This document shows, in pieces, positions 1 to 5,205 of a DNA stretch of 12,437 bases. Within the stretch, counting starts at the first letter, position 1. Each line of letters begins with the position of its first letter. The notes under the pieces are model-generated. The model was not told where the DNA came from and did not search any database. It worked only from the letters and a program-made list of their open reading frames with translations. The position numbers and the translations under genes were made by a program. The DNA comes from Candidatus Azambacteria bacterium (GTDB lineage: Bacteria > Patescibacteriota > Minisyncoccia > GWC2-36-17 > JACQAJ01), in NCBI GenBank assembly GCA_016195045.1, contig JACQAJ010000061.1, forward strand, positions 1 through 12,437. Reading direction: 5' to 3'.

Positions 1-36
1 CTGAAATAGGTGACAAAGGATATTTTAGTAGAAAAT

Positions 37-63
37 TTGACAAATATTATGGACTATTATACA
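37..63 (+). promoter_or_regulatory. Sigma-70-type promoter of cassette copy 1
   Basis: A perfect -35 box TTGACA (37-42) is followed after 15 bases by TATACA (58-63). The same pair, spacing and surroundings recur in copy 2, which supports a functional promoter. The spacer is shorter than the usual 17 bases, so the exact -10 register is uncertain. Confidence 0.55.
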
Positions 64-83
64 CTAAAATTACAGGAGAAAAT

Positions 84-122
84 CTCGGATTTAACCGAGC
101 TCTTGAATTGAAAATTAGGAGG
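84..122 (+). promoter_or_regulatory. Leader hairpin and strong Shine-Dalgarno, copy 1
   Basis: The leader holds a small hairpin, CTCGG (84-88) with CCGAG (95-99), and then AGGAGG at 117-122, five bases before the ATG at 128. This is a near-ideal ribosome binding site and fixes the start. Apart from the copy 2 leader, no other gene in the window has a comparable site. Confidence 0.75.
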
Positions 123-127
123 TTGAG

Positions 128-568
128 ATGAAAAATGATAATGAGGGTTCAAAAAAGATGGTTTACCTGCATTGGTCTGAGATAATTTTTGAGATAATTC
201 TAGTACTTATAATTTTTGCCACAATTGCTGGTATTGAAATTGCAGTAGCTCTAAAAAGGTGGTTTATGGGCAGTATGGAGATGATTGCGTTATTTAACTC
301 ATTTATGTGGATACTGGTACTAGTGACATCATACTTAAACAGAAGAAGGCTAGTAGAATCGGAAGGAGAAGAGACATATAAACAAGTTAACCAGTTCTTT
401 CTATTCTTGGCAATTAGCTCAATTGTCACAGAATGGAATTACATCGAGATTAATCTTTGGATAGGTGCAGTGATGTTCGTTTGTATATTTTTAGGGATCC
501 CTGTTACAATGTTTGTCTTTTTCAGGAAAAGGACGTCCCCCGCCATTACACCATCGATGGAATTGTAA
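128..568 (+). CDS. Small four-helix membrane protein, cassette copy 1 (unknown function)
   Basis: I do not recognise the family. The 146-residue protein has a short charged N-terminus (MKNDNEGSKK) and four hydrophobic stretches, roughly residues 18-42, 50-69, 88-105 and 108-132. A basic loop (NRRR) follows the second and a basic, proline-containing tail (RKRTSPAITP) ends it, so it is probably a small integral membrane protein. The start is fixed by AGGAGG. Its 141-residue paralogue follows at 842. A 12-bp tandem duplication (GAGATAATTTTT, then GAGATAATTCTA) near codons 18-25 explains most of the length difference. Promoter, leader and terminator are its own, so it is a single-gene unit. Holin, transporter subunit or immunity protein are all possible, and nothing visible decides between them. 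Confidence 0.8.
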   Translation: MKNDNEGSKKMVYLHWSEIIFEIILVLIIFATIAGIEIAVALKRWFMGSMEMIALFNSFMWILVLVTSYLNRRRLVESEGEETYKQVNQFFLFLAISSIVTEWNYIEINLWIGAVMFVCIFLGIPVTMFVFFRKRTSPAITPSMEL

Positions 569-633
569 AAACCCATCGGTGGAAATCTCGATACCCAGCT
601 TATTGCAACATGCGAAGCTGGGTAGACTTTTTT
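551..633 (+). terminator. Stop-codon hairpin and intrinsic terminator, copy 1
   Basis: CCATCGATGG (551-560) pairs with CCATCGGTGG (573-582) across the TAA stop, with one wobble. A second stem follows: TACCCAGCTT (592-601) pairs perfectly with AAGCTGGGTA (615-624), and a run of six T ends at 633. The second stem is a classic rho-independent terminator. Copy 2 has the same arrangement with different bases. Confidence 0.85.
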
Positions 634-676
634 ATATATCGAAAGATAGAAGATGAAATTATAAATTCGAAAAACT

Positions 677-718
677 TTTGTCACCTATTTCAGACGGCCG
701 TCTGAAATAGGTGACAAA
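677..718. repeat. Perfect 42-bp palindrome without a spacer
   Basis: Every base from 677 to 697 pairs with 718 to 698; the arms are 21 bp and the centre is CGGCCG. It sits between the two cassettes, about 30 bp before the second -35 box. Its right arm from base 702 on is the same sequence that opens the window. No T-run follows, so it does not look like a terminator. A regulator-binding site, a recombination or duplication junction, or an assembly artefact are the alternatives. Confidence 0.9.
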
Positions 719-750
719 GGATATTTTGGTAGAAAATTTTAGTAGAAAAT

Positions 751-777
751 TTGACAAATATTATGGACTAGTATACA
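751..777 (+). promoter_or_regulatory. Sigma-70-type promoter of cassette copy 2
   Basis: TTGACA (751-756) and TATACA (772-777) keep the 15-base spacing of copy 1. Just upstream lies a 13-bp tandem duplication (728-740 and 741-753) absent from copy 1, which moves the promoter 13 bp away from the palindrome. Confidence 0.55.
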
Positions 778-797
778 CTAAAACTACGGGAGAAAAT

Positions 798-836
798 CTC
801 GGATTTAACCGAGCTCTTGAATTGAAAATTAGGAGG
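798..836 (+). promoter_or_regulatory. Leader hairpin and strong Shine-Dalgarno, copy 2
   Basis: CTCGG (798-802) and CCGAG (809-813) form the same leader hairpin as in copy 1, and AGGAGG (831-836) lies five bases before the ATG at 842. Confidence 0.75.
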
Positions 837-841
837 TTGAG

Positions 842-1267
842 ATGAAAAATGATAATGAGGGTTCAAAAAAGATGGTTTACCTGAATTGGTTTGAGGCAAT
901 TCTAGTACTTATAACTCTTGCCACAATAGCTTGTGTTGAGATTGTAGCTATATTAGAAATAAGTATATATAAGAAGAACCTGATTGCCTCAATTAACTCA
1001 ATTATGTGGACATTGGTTTTCGTGATATCCCACTTAGACAAAAGAAGGCTAAGAGAATTGGAATTGGAAGGGGAGATAGATAAAAAAGCCCAAAGATTCT
1101 TGTTAGTCTTGGCGATTAGCTCGATTATCACAGGATGGAATTATATTCAAATTAATCTCTGGATAAATGCAGCGGTGTTCGTTGGTATGTTTGTAGCGGT
1201 CACTGCCAACATTTTTAAGGACAGAGAAAGGACGTCTCCCGCCATTACACCGCCGATGGACCCTTGA
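842..1267 (+). CDS. Small four-helix membrane protein, cassette copy 2 (unknown function)
   Basis: Paralogue of the protein at 128-568, 141 residues, family not recognised. The first 14 residues are identical (MKNDNEGSKKMVYL), and the segments LAISSIxTxWNYIxINLWI (about 94-112) and RTSPAITP near the C-terminus are kept. The transmembrane segments are otherwise substituted conservatively, which suggests both copies are under selection for a membrane protein. A basic patch (DKRRLRELELEGE) follows the second hydrophobic segment, as in copy 1. The start is fixed by AGGAGG at 831-836. It ends in TGA inside a hairpin and is followed by its own terminator, so it is probably transcribed alone. Confidence 0.8.
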   Translation: MKNDNEGSKKMVYLNWFEAILVLITLATIACVEIVAILEISIYKKNLIASINSIMWTLVFVISHLDKRRLRELELEGEIDKKAQRFLLVLAISSIITGWNYIQINLWINAAVFVGMFVAVTANIFKDRERTSPAITPPMDP

Positions 1268-1334
1268 AAAACCATCGATGAAGGTGTCTGAATGCCAAGT
1301 CTCTTGTAAAGCGAGGGACTTGGTATACTTTTTT
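1250..1334 (+). terminator. Stop-codon hairpin and intrinsic terminator, copy 2
   Basis: CGCCGATGG (1251-1259) pairs with CCATCGATG (1272-1280) around the TGA, with one wobble and one mismatch. A 12-bp stem, 1293-1304 with 1314-1325, includes two G-T wobbles and is followed by six T (1329-1334). Compared with copy 1 the stem bases changed while pairing was kept. Confidence 0.8.
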
Positions 1335-1420
1335 ACATACCGACGGCTTTTTTTGACTTTTTTATTACTATGATATAGGATTAATAAATTAATTAAAGTC
1401 TAGTTTTAATTAACTAACCT

Positions 1421-1447
1421 GGATCCCTGCCTGCGCGGGGATGACAT
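1421..1447. repeat. REP-like palindrome just upstream of rpmE
   Basis: ATCCCTGC (1423-1430) pairs with GCGGGGAT (1435-1442) around a CTGC loop, followed by GACA. This resembles the interspersed GGATCCCCGCCTGCGCGGGGATGACA-type palindromes found in many bacterial genomes (from memory, not searched). It ends 11 bases before the rpmE start and takes the place where a ribosome binding site would lie. Confidence 0.6.
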
Positions 1448-1453
1448 AAACTT

Positions 1454-1768
1454 ATGAAAAAAGACATTCATCCAAAATATTTTGATCAGGTTAAAGTGGT
1501 TTGCGTTTGTGGCCATAGTTTTTATACTGGCTCAACCCAAGAAGCAGTCAGCCTAGAAATCTGTTCACTTTGCCACCCTTTTTATACTGGCAAAGAAAAG
1601 ATTGTTGATATTGCTGGTCGAGTAGAAAAGTTCAAAAGAAAAGAAGCTAAAATCGCGCCCAAAGCAGCAGTGAAAAAACAAGATGCAAGAAGAATAAAAA
1701 AGATTGAAAAAACCAAAAAACTGGAAAAACTTAAACTTGCACCATCGAAAAAGATTGACAAAAGATAA
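1454..1768 (+). CDS. rpmE: Large subunit ribosomal protein bL31
   Basis: A 104-residue bL31 of the zinc-binding type, a protein of the 50S subunit that contributes to the bridge to the 30S head. The N-terminus MKKDIHPKYF is diagnostic. The Cys ligands are C17 and C19 (CVCG) and C37 and C40 (CSLC), followed by HPFYTGKEKIVDIAGRVEKF. The usual length is about 70 residues; here a Lys/Ala-rich tail of about 40 residues follows, plausibly an rRNA-binding extension. No Shine-Dalgarno is visible; a REP-like hairpin ends 11 bases upstream. A TTGACT (1353-1358) is a possible -35, but I could not choose a -10 with confidence. prfA follows 94 bp downstream, a common bacterial pairing. Confidence 0.95.
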   Translation: MKKDIHPKYFDQVKVVCVCGHSFYTGSTQEAVSLEICSLCHPFYTGKEKIVDIAGRVEKFKRKEAKIAPKAAVKKQDARRIKKIEKTKKLEKLKLAPSKKIDKR

Positions 1769-1770
1769 TC

Positions 1771-1844
1771 AATCGTAAAATTAGTCTTTCTTACGAATTA
1801 CAAATCACTCACGAATATACAAATAATTTAAAAAAGATTCGTAA
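1771..1844. repeat. Short-word foldback spacer between rpmE and prfA
   Basis: TTACGAAT (1791-1798) and its variant TCACGAAT (1809-1816) are followed by the exact reverse complement ATTCGTAA (1837-1844). The spacer is thus largely variants of one word in both orientations, the style of the other spacers in this window. It occupies the place where the missing N-terminal part of prfA would be expected. Confidence 0.5.
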
Positions 1845-1862
1845 ATTAGTAAAAAAATTTTT

Positions 1863-2585
1863 ATGGATGAGTCTCTTATTTTAGAGATCCGAGGCGGGGT
1901 TGGGGGTGAAGAAGCGGCCCTATTTGGCGCCGATCTTTTTTCTATGTATCAAAAATTCGCAGTTTCCCAGGGCTGGACAATTAAAAGCATTGATAAAAGT
2001 TTGACGAATCTTGGGGGATTAAAATCGGTTACTCTTGAAATTAAAGGCAATGATGCTTATACAAAACTTAAGAGTGAAAGTGGCGTTCATCGAATTCAGA
2101 GAATTCCTGAAACAGAAAAAAGTGGTCGAGTTCATACTTCAACAGTGACGGTGGCCGTTTTACCAATCTTAAAAGTCAGTGAATTAAAAATCAATCCTCA
2201 AGACTTAAGAATTGATTTTTATCGATCAGGTGGAGCGGGTGGCCAAAACGTTAATAAAGTAGAAACGGCGGTCAGAATTACTCATATTCCAACCGGGGTT
2301 GTTTCTGCTTGCCAGACAGAAAGATTCCAGCTAGCTAATCGAGAAAAAGCTATGCAAATTCTAATCTCCAAATTACAGAATGAAATGGAATCATCCAAAA
2401 CTAAGGAACTTTCTCAACTAAGAGCCTCTCAAGTCGGAAGCGCTGATCGAGCCGACAAAATTAGAACTTATAATTTTCCTCAAGACCGAATCACTGACCA
2501 TCGAATAAAAAAAAGCTGGCATAATATTGGAAAAATCATGAACGGTAATTTAGAACCAATAGTTAAAGCTTTTATGTCATCCTGA
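1863..2585 (+). CDS. prfA: Peptide chain release factor 1 lacking domain 1 (N-terminally truncated)
   Basis: Releases finished peptides at UAA and UAG. The 240 residues cover the PCRF and catalytic parts: EIRGGVGGEEAALF (8-21), the PxT codon-recognition motif as PET (82-84) followed by GRVHTS, the GGQ peptidyl-hydrolysis motif (126-128), and TYNFPQDRITDHR near the C-terminus. PxT rather than SPF marks RF1, not RF2. E. coli RF1 has GGQ at 233-235, so about 107 N-terminal residues, all of domain 1, are absent. In-frame stops lie just upstream, so the ATG at 1863 is the first possible conventional start. No Shine-Dalgarno is present. The last residues and stop (MSS, TGA) come from a dispersed repeat. 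prmC, often next to prfA, is not here. It may be a working short form, a decayed gene, or a frameshifted one (see findings). Confidence 0.85.
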   Translation: MDESLILEIRGGVGGEEAALFGADLFSMYQKFAVSQGWTIKSIDKSLTNLGGLKSVTLEIKGNDAYTKLKSESGVHRIQRIPETEKSGRVHTSTVTVAVLPILKVSELKINPQDLRIDFYRSGGAGGQNVNKVETAVRITHIPTGVVSACQTERFQLANREKAMQILISKLQNEMESSKTKELSQLRASQVGSADRADKIRTYNFPQDRITDHRIKKSWHNIGKIMNGNLEPIVKAFMSS

Positions 2586-2689
2586 ACGCAATTTCATGTC
2601 ATCCTGATTTGTACTGATATTTATGTCATCCTGAGCCGTCAGGTGAAGGATCTCTTAGATTAGATCTTTCGCTTCGCTCAAGATGACAT
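2574..2689. repeat. REP-like repeat cluster (ATGTCATCCTGA family)
   Basis: ATGTCATCCTGA occurs exactly at 2574-2585, 2596-2607 and 2623-2634, and inverted with one change at 2678-2689. The last direct copy and the inverted one bound an imperfect hairpin containing GGATCT, AGATC and CGCTTCGCTCA. It resembles the TGTCATCCTGAGCGAAGCG interspersed repeats seen in many bacterial genomes (from memory). The first copy supplies the end of prfA. Confidence 0.75.
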
Positions 2690-2707
2690 GACTGTCGATT
2701 TTTACGC

Positions 2708-2756
2708 AGTCTGATTTATCAGACGTAGCCTTAGCGGAGTCTGACGAAATTAGACT
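2708..2756. repeat. AGTCTGA-word repeats
   Basis: AGTCTGA occurs at 2708-2714 and 2738-2744. Inverted partners TCAGAC (2719-2724) and AGACT (2752-2756) can form GTCTGA-TTTA-TCAGAC and AGTCT/AGACT hairpins. No coding potential is seen. Confidence 0.5.
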
Positions 2757-2929
2757 TGTAGCGTAATAACTTTATTAATGAAATGTTCAGATTTTTAGAT
2801 AAAATGAGGAAGATGAGTCCGAATTATTGAGGCATAACCAAGTTATGGTGAGATAATTCGGACAAAAGTTGACGAAATTTTATCAAAAATATGGACATTG
2901 GAATTAAAAGTTATTACGCTACAAGTCTA
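2751..2929. repeat. 179-bp foldback element with 23-bp perfect inverted ends
   Basis: The ends 2751-2773 and 2907-2929 are perfect 23-bp inverted repeats. Inside, pairing continues: 2783-2796 with 2885-2898 (one wobble, one mismatch), GATAAAAT 2798-2805 with 2877-2884, TCCGAATTAT 2818-2827 with 2853-2862, and CATAAC 2833-2838 with GTTATG 2842-2847 around a CAA loop. An unpaired purine-rich internal loop (2806-2817 against 2863-2876) and a TGAGG/GTGAG loop able to form tandem G-A pairs interrupt the rod. It lies between convergent prfA and the transglycosylase gene and codes for no protein. The element could be a MITE (its ends carry TA), a bidirectional terminator or a structured RNA. Confidence 0.75.
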
Positions 2930-2962
2930 TTGTATCAAAAATATGGACATCGGAATTAAAAG
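2881..2962. repeat. 30-bp direct repeat at the right end of the foldback
   Basis: Bases 2881-2910 recur at 2933-2962 with one difference (ATTGG versus ATCGG). The first copy is part of the right arm of the foldback; the second lies outside it, at a period of 52 bp. It looks like the remnant of a second element or of a partial tandem duplication. Confidence 0.85.
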
Positions 2963-2980
2963 ATTATCAAGGAACGAGTC

Positions 2981-4297
2981 CTAAATGTTCCTATCAATAA
3001 TAGCCGTCAAGGAAACAACATTGTTAGAATAGAGATTACAAATATATTTTTGACAACTAGAACTACCGCTTAAATAAGCTTTAGCCGCGCTGCGTTCAGC
3101 TTCGACAATTTTTTTATTAGCTCCCCTATCAGCTAAAAATAAAGCGGCTCCAGTAAAAGAATTTTCTATATTCCAAGGATCAGCTGGATTTTTGCCGGTT
3201 AAACTTGAAACTCGAGATTCTAGTAGACGCCAGGTACTCGGTAAAAATTGAGCTGGCCCAATCGCTCCTCCACAGCCATATTTTGGAGCCCGAGAAACAG
3301 GCATTTTATCAGGATCATAATTAAGTCGAGAAGTTATATCAAGAAAAGCTGCTTTTTGTTTTTCAGCATATTCTCTCTTACCAACACGAACAAAACAATC
3401 ATACATATCAGTTTTCCAATGACCCTTACCAAGATTAGTTCCAACTGATAAAACCCTATCTTTAAATTGTCGGCCAGTTTCTACTTCTAAAATAGCTAAC
3501 AAATAAGCCGTTCTAATCCCCGCCCTTTCGGCTGCCAGTTCCGCATACCTTAAGGCATCAGCCGCCGAAATACCAGTCGCTTCAAGATAAAAAAGTTCAC
3601 TTTTTAAAGTTACTAAATCTTTCTTTTTATTTTTTAAAATAACTTGAAATTTTTTTTCTTGACCTTGGGTCAATTTTAAAAGACTATCTTTTTGTCTATT
3701 TTCTTCTTTAAGATTTTTTCTTTCAATTTCCAAGAGACTATTCAAATCCAAGGAATCAGAACGATCATCCTCTAGATTCCCTTTCTCATCTTCTAATTTA
3801 ATTTTGAGAATTTTATATTTCCCTAAAACATTGGCGGCCTTACTGTTAATATTTTCTAAACCCTTCACTTCATCAAAAAAATCAGAGATTTGAGCTGAAT
3901 TTAAAACTATCATTGTTAAATCAGTTCCTCTTAATTTATAAAGGTCTCTTAGATAGGAAATAAGTATGTTTTTTATCTCCTCTATTTTAATCGAACTTCC
4001 TTTTATCGAAGCTTCTTTTTCTTTAATTTCCAAGTTAAATTCTTTTATTTTAAGAGTCGTTCTTTTTATTTCCAGTTCTTTCTTTTTAACCCCTTGTTTT
4101 AAAATTTTCAGTTCATTATTTAAAGTCTTGGCTTGGTCTTTGGTATTCTCAATAACTTCTTCATAGATCGTTACTTGTTTTTCCAAATTCTTTACTTGAT
4201 CTCTTAATTCCTCCTTGTTTTGAGCATTGAGAGTCTTAGTGATTACTAATAAAAATAATATTAATATAAATATTTTTATAATTTTTATTTTATTCAT
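2981..4297 (-). CDS. Secreted coiled-coil protein with MltB-like lytic transglycosylase domain
   Basis: Predicted to cleave the glycan strands of peptidoglycan outside the membrane. Of 438 residues, 1-25 form a signal peptide (basic start, ILILFLLVI core, likely cut after LNA). Residues about 26-235 are Lys/Glu-rich coiled coil in the style of the regulatory arms of CwlO, PcsB and EnvC. The C-terminal domain resembles MltB/SLT_2: AILEVETG (268-275) with probable catalytic Glu273, then GAIGPAQFLPSTW (344-356), then DPWNIENSFTGAALFLADRG. The start is the second of two overlapping ATGs, since the first reads into a stop at once; no Shine-Dalgarno is present. It ends in TAG inside a weak hairpin (AGGAAC 2970-2975 with GTTCCT 2987-2992). 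Likely roles are cell separation, wall turnover or making room for pili. Family confidence is good, substrate inferred. Confidence 0.85.
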   Translation of the reverse strand: MNKIKIIKIFILILFLLVITKTLNAQNKEELRDQVKNLEKQVTIYEEVIENTKDQAKTLNNELKILKQGVKKKELEIKRTTLKIKEFNLEIKEKEASIKGSSIKIEEIKNILISYLRDLYKLRGTDLTMIVLNSAQISDFFDEVKGLENINSKAANVLGKYKILKIKLEDEKGNLEDDRSDSLDLNSLLEIERKNLKEENRQKDSLLKLTQGQEKKFQVILKNKKKDLVTLKSELFYLEATGISAADALRYAELAAERAGIRTAYLLAILEVETGRQFKDRVLSVGTNLGKGHWKTDMYDCFVRVGKREYAEKQKAAFLDITSRLNYDPDKMPVSRAPKYGCGGAIGPAQFLPSTWRLLESRVSSLTGKNPADPWNIENSFTGAALFLADRGANKKIVEAERSAAKAYLSGSSSCQKYICNLYSNNVVSLTAIIDRNI

Positions 4298-4341
4298 TCA
4301 TTAGATCAAAATTTAAAGATCAAGGATCAAAATGACAATGT

Positions 4342-4377
4342 AAAATGTTAAAATTTTTCAATTCATTTTGACATTTT
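4342..4377. repeat. AT-rich inverted repeat (AAAATGT word)
   Basis: AAAATGTTAAAAT (4342-4354) pairs with ATTTTGACATTTT (4365-4377) with one wobble. Related words (AAAATGACAATG) precede it. It is part of the 183-bp spacer between the bL25 and transglycosylase genes. Confidence 0.55.
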
Positions 4378-4381
4378 AATC

Positions 4382-4451
4382 TGCGCCCTGTTTGTCCAAG
4401 AGCTCAAGCGATTGGCAACAAACAGTAGTGCAGAGCTGAAAGCTCGGCGCA
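4382..4451. ncRNA. Candidate structured element with three-way-junction fold
   Basis: The 70-base segment folds without unpaired bases on two sides of its junction. Closing stem: TGCGCC (4382-4387) with GGCGCA (4446-4451). Second stem: CTGTTTG (4388-4394) with CAAACAG (4419-4425), continued by CCAA (4396-4399) with TTGG (4412-4415). Third stem: GAGCT (4433-4437) with AGCTC (4441-4445) around GAA. The 12-base loop of the second arm carries GAGCTC (4400-4405), which could pair with either side of the third stem. It is more GC-rich than its surroundings. The fold is strand-symmetric, so transcription direction is unknown; on the minus strand it would lie in the bL25-transglycosylase mRNA. A REP-type repeat is the main alternative. 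Confidence 0.45.
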
Positions 4452-4483
4452 TTTTGATTTTTGATTTTTGATTTTTGATTTTA
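4451..4483. repeat. GATTTTT tandem repeat abutting the bL25 stop codon
   Basis: GATTTTT is repeated at 4456-4462, 4463-4469 and 4470-4476, then partly at 4477-4482, running directly into the TAA of the minus-strand bL25 gene. Confidence 0.75.
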
Positions 4484-5110
4484 ACCTCTAGCTAGTGGCA
4501 CAGCCACTGTTTTTATATCAGCTAAAGTTGTTTCAACTGGTTTTTCCGAGATTATTTCTTTAGCTCGTAATTCCTCGATAATAGCGACGACCATTGAAGG
4601 TTCAGTTACGATTTTTATATTCTTTAATACGGATAAGTCGGCAATCAAAATTTTGTCATGAATCATGTTTAAGTTTGAAATATCAACTATGATTGATTTT
4701 GGTAGATTTGACGGTAAAACTTCTAATTCAATTTCATGAAGATTCTTGACTAAGATATTCCCCTCTTTAACAGCTAATGATTCGCCAACGAATTCAATTG
4801 GCACTTTGATCTTGATCTTTTTATCCATTTTAACTTGATATAAATCAACATGTTTAATTTTACCAGTTATCTGATCAAAAGTAATGTCATGAATTAGGAT
4901 ATTCTTGGGGGTATTATCATTCTCAATTTTTAACTCTAAAATAGTTGATTCCCCAATTTGTTTATAGATTTTTTGAAAACTTTGATAATCCAATAATAAA
5001 TTTGAATTAGATATATTTTGACCATACAAAACAGCCGGGATAAACCCTTGTTCCCTCAATGCCTTAACGGCCTTACCGGTAATTTCTCTTGTTTGAGCTT
5101 CTAAAATCAT
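4481..5110 (-). CDS. rplY: Large subunit ribosomal protein bL25 (CTC/TL5 type)
   Basis: A 209-residue long-form bL25, which binds 5S rRNA in the central protuberance of the 50S subunit. The N-terminal domain (about 1-90) has the family hallmarks REITGKAVKALREQGFIPAVLYG (positions 8-30), then NILIHDITFDQITGKIKHVDLY (about 69-90). The C-terminal beta domain (about 95-190) contains KVPIEFVGESLAVKEG and a stretch ending LPKSIIVDISNL. The length is that of the two-domain CTC form, not the short E. coli form. The ATG is the first residue of the conserved region, so the start is secure; no Shine-Dalgarno is seen. The FAD oxidase gene ends 95 bp upstream; the transglycosylase gene follows after a 183-bp structured spacer. 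Confidence 0.93.
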   Translation of the reverse strand: MILEAQTREITGKAVKALREQGFIPAVLYGQNISNSNLLLDYQSFQKIYKQIGESTILELKIENDNTPKNILIHDITFDQITGKIKHVDLYQVKMDKKIKIKVPIEFVGESLAVKEGNILVKNLHEIELEVLPSNLPKSIIVDISNLNMIHDKILIADLSVLKNIKIVTEPSMVVAIIEELRAKEIISEKPVETTLADIKTVAVPLARG

Positions 5111-5205
5111 ATTGATTTAAGTTATCTGTCTATCTTAGACGAAAAAAATTAGATTGTCTAGTTGAAAATAGTAATTTATCCCAACAAAAAGAAAAGTGTA
5201 AATCT

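Larger units (their letters stand above)
1..1340 (+). repeat. Tandem duplication of a promoter-gene-terminator cassette
   Basis: Bases 1-170 match 702-884 almost perfectly: three substitutions in the non-coding leader plus a 13-bp tandem duplication in copy 2 (728-753), then identical DNA through the first 14 codons. The coding bodies diverge much more (proteins roughly half identical), and the 3' parts keep the same architecture (stop-codon hairpin, then terminator) with different sequences. Copy 1 lies at 1 to about 640, copy 2 at 702 to about 1340; the start codons are 714 bp apart. The window starts inside the leader of copy 1, so another copy could lie to the left. Confidence 0.9.

Noticed and set aside
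457..705. Second open frame over the 3' part of cassette copy 1, running through terminator and palindrome
   Set aside because: It lacks a ribosome binding site, crosses the terminator hairpin and has no counterpart in copy 2. It is a shadow of the real frame.
677..718. Rho-independent terminator at the palindrome
   Set aside because: There is no loop and no T-run on either side, and the first cassette already has a clear terminator at 592-633.
1353..1380. Promoter of rpmE built on TTGACT (1353-1358)
   Set aside because: No -10 box at a convincing distance could be chosen (candidates at 10, 13, 15 or 22 bases), so it is mentioned only in the gene entry.
842..2585. Recoded UGA (Gly), as in Gracilibacteria/SR1
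   Set aside because: UGA ends the second cassette gene and prfA at sensible places and no in-frame UGA interrupts any conserved gene. The standard bacterial code fits.
2818..2862. Integron attC site suggested by the CATAAC/GTTATG hairpin
   Set aside because: The pairs do not match the RYYYAAC/GTTRRRY core sites, and no integrase or cassette array is present.
2806..2880. Hammerhead ribozyme: GATGAGTCCG followed by a stem and CAAAAG resembles CUGAUGAG-stem II-CGAAAC
   Set aside because: The core lacks C3, U4 and G12 (AAGATGAG and CAAAAG are found), and these positions are needed for cleavage. The stretch is explained by the larger foldback.
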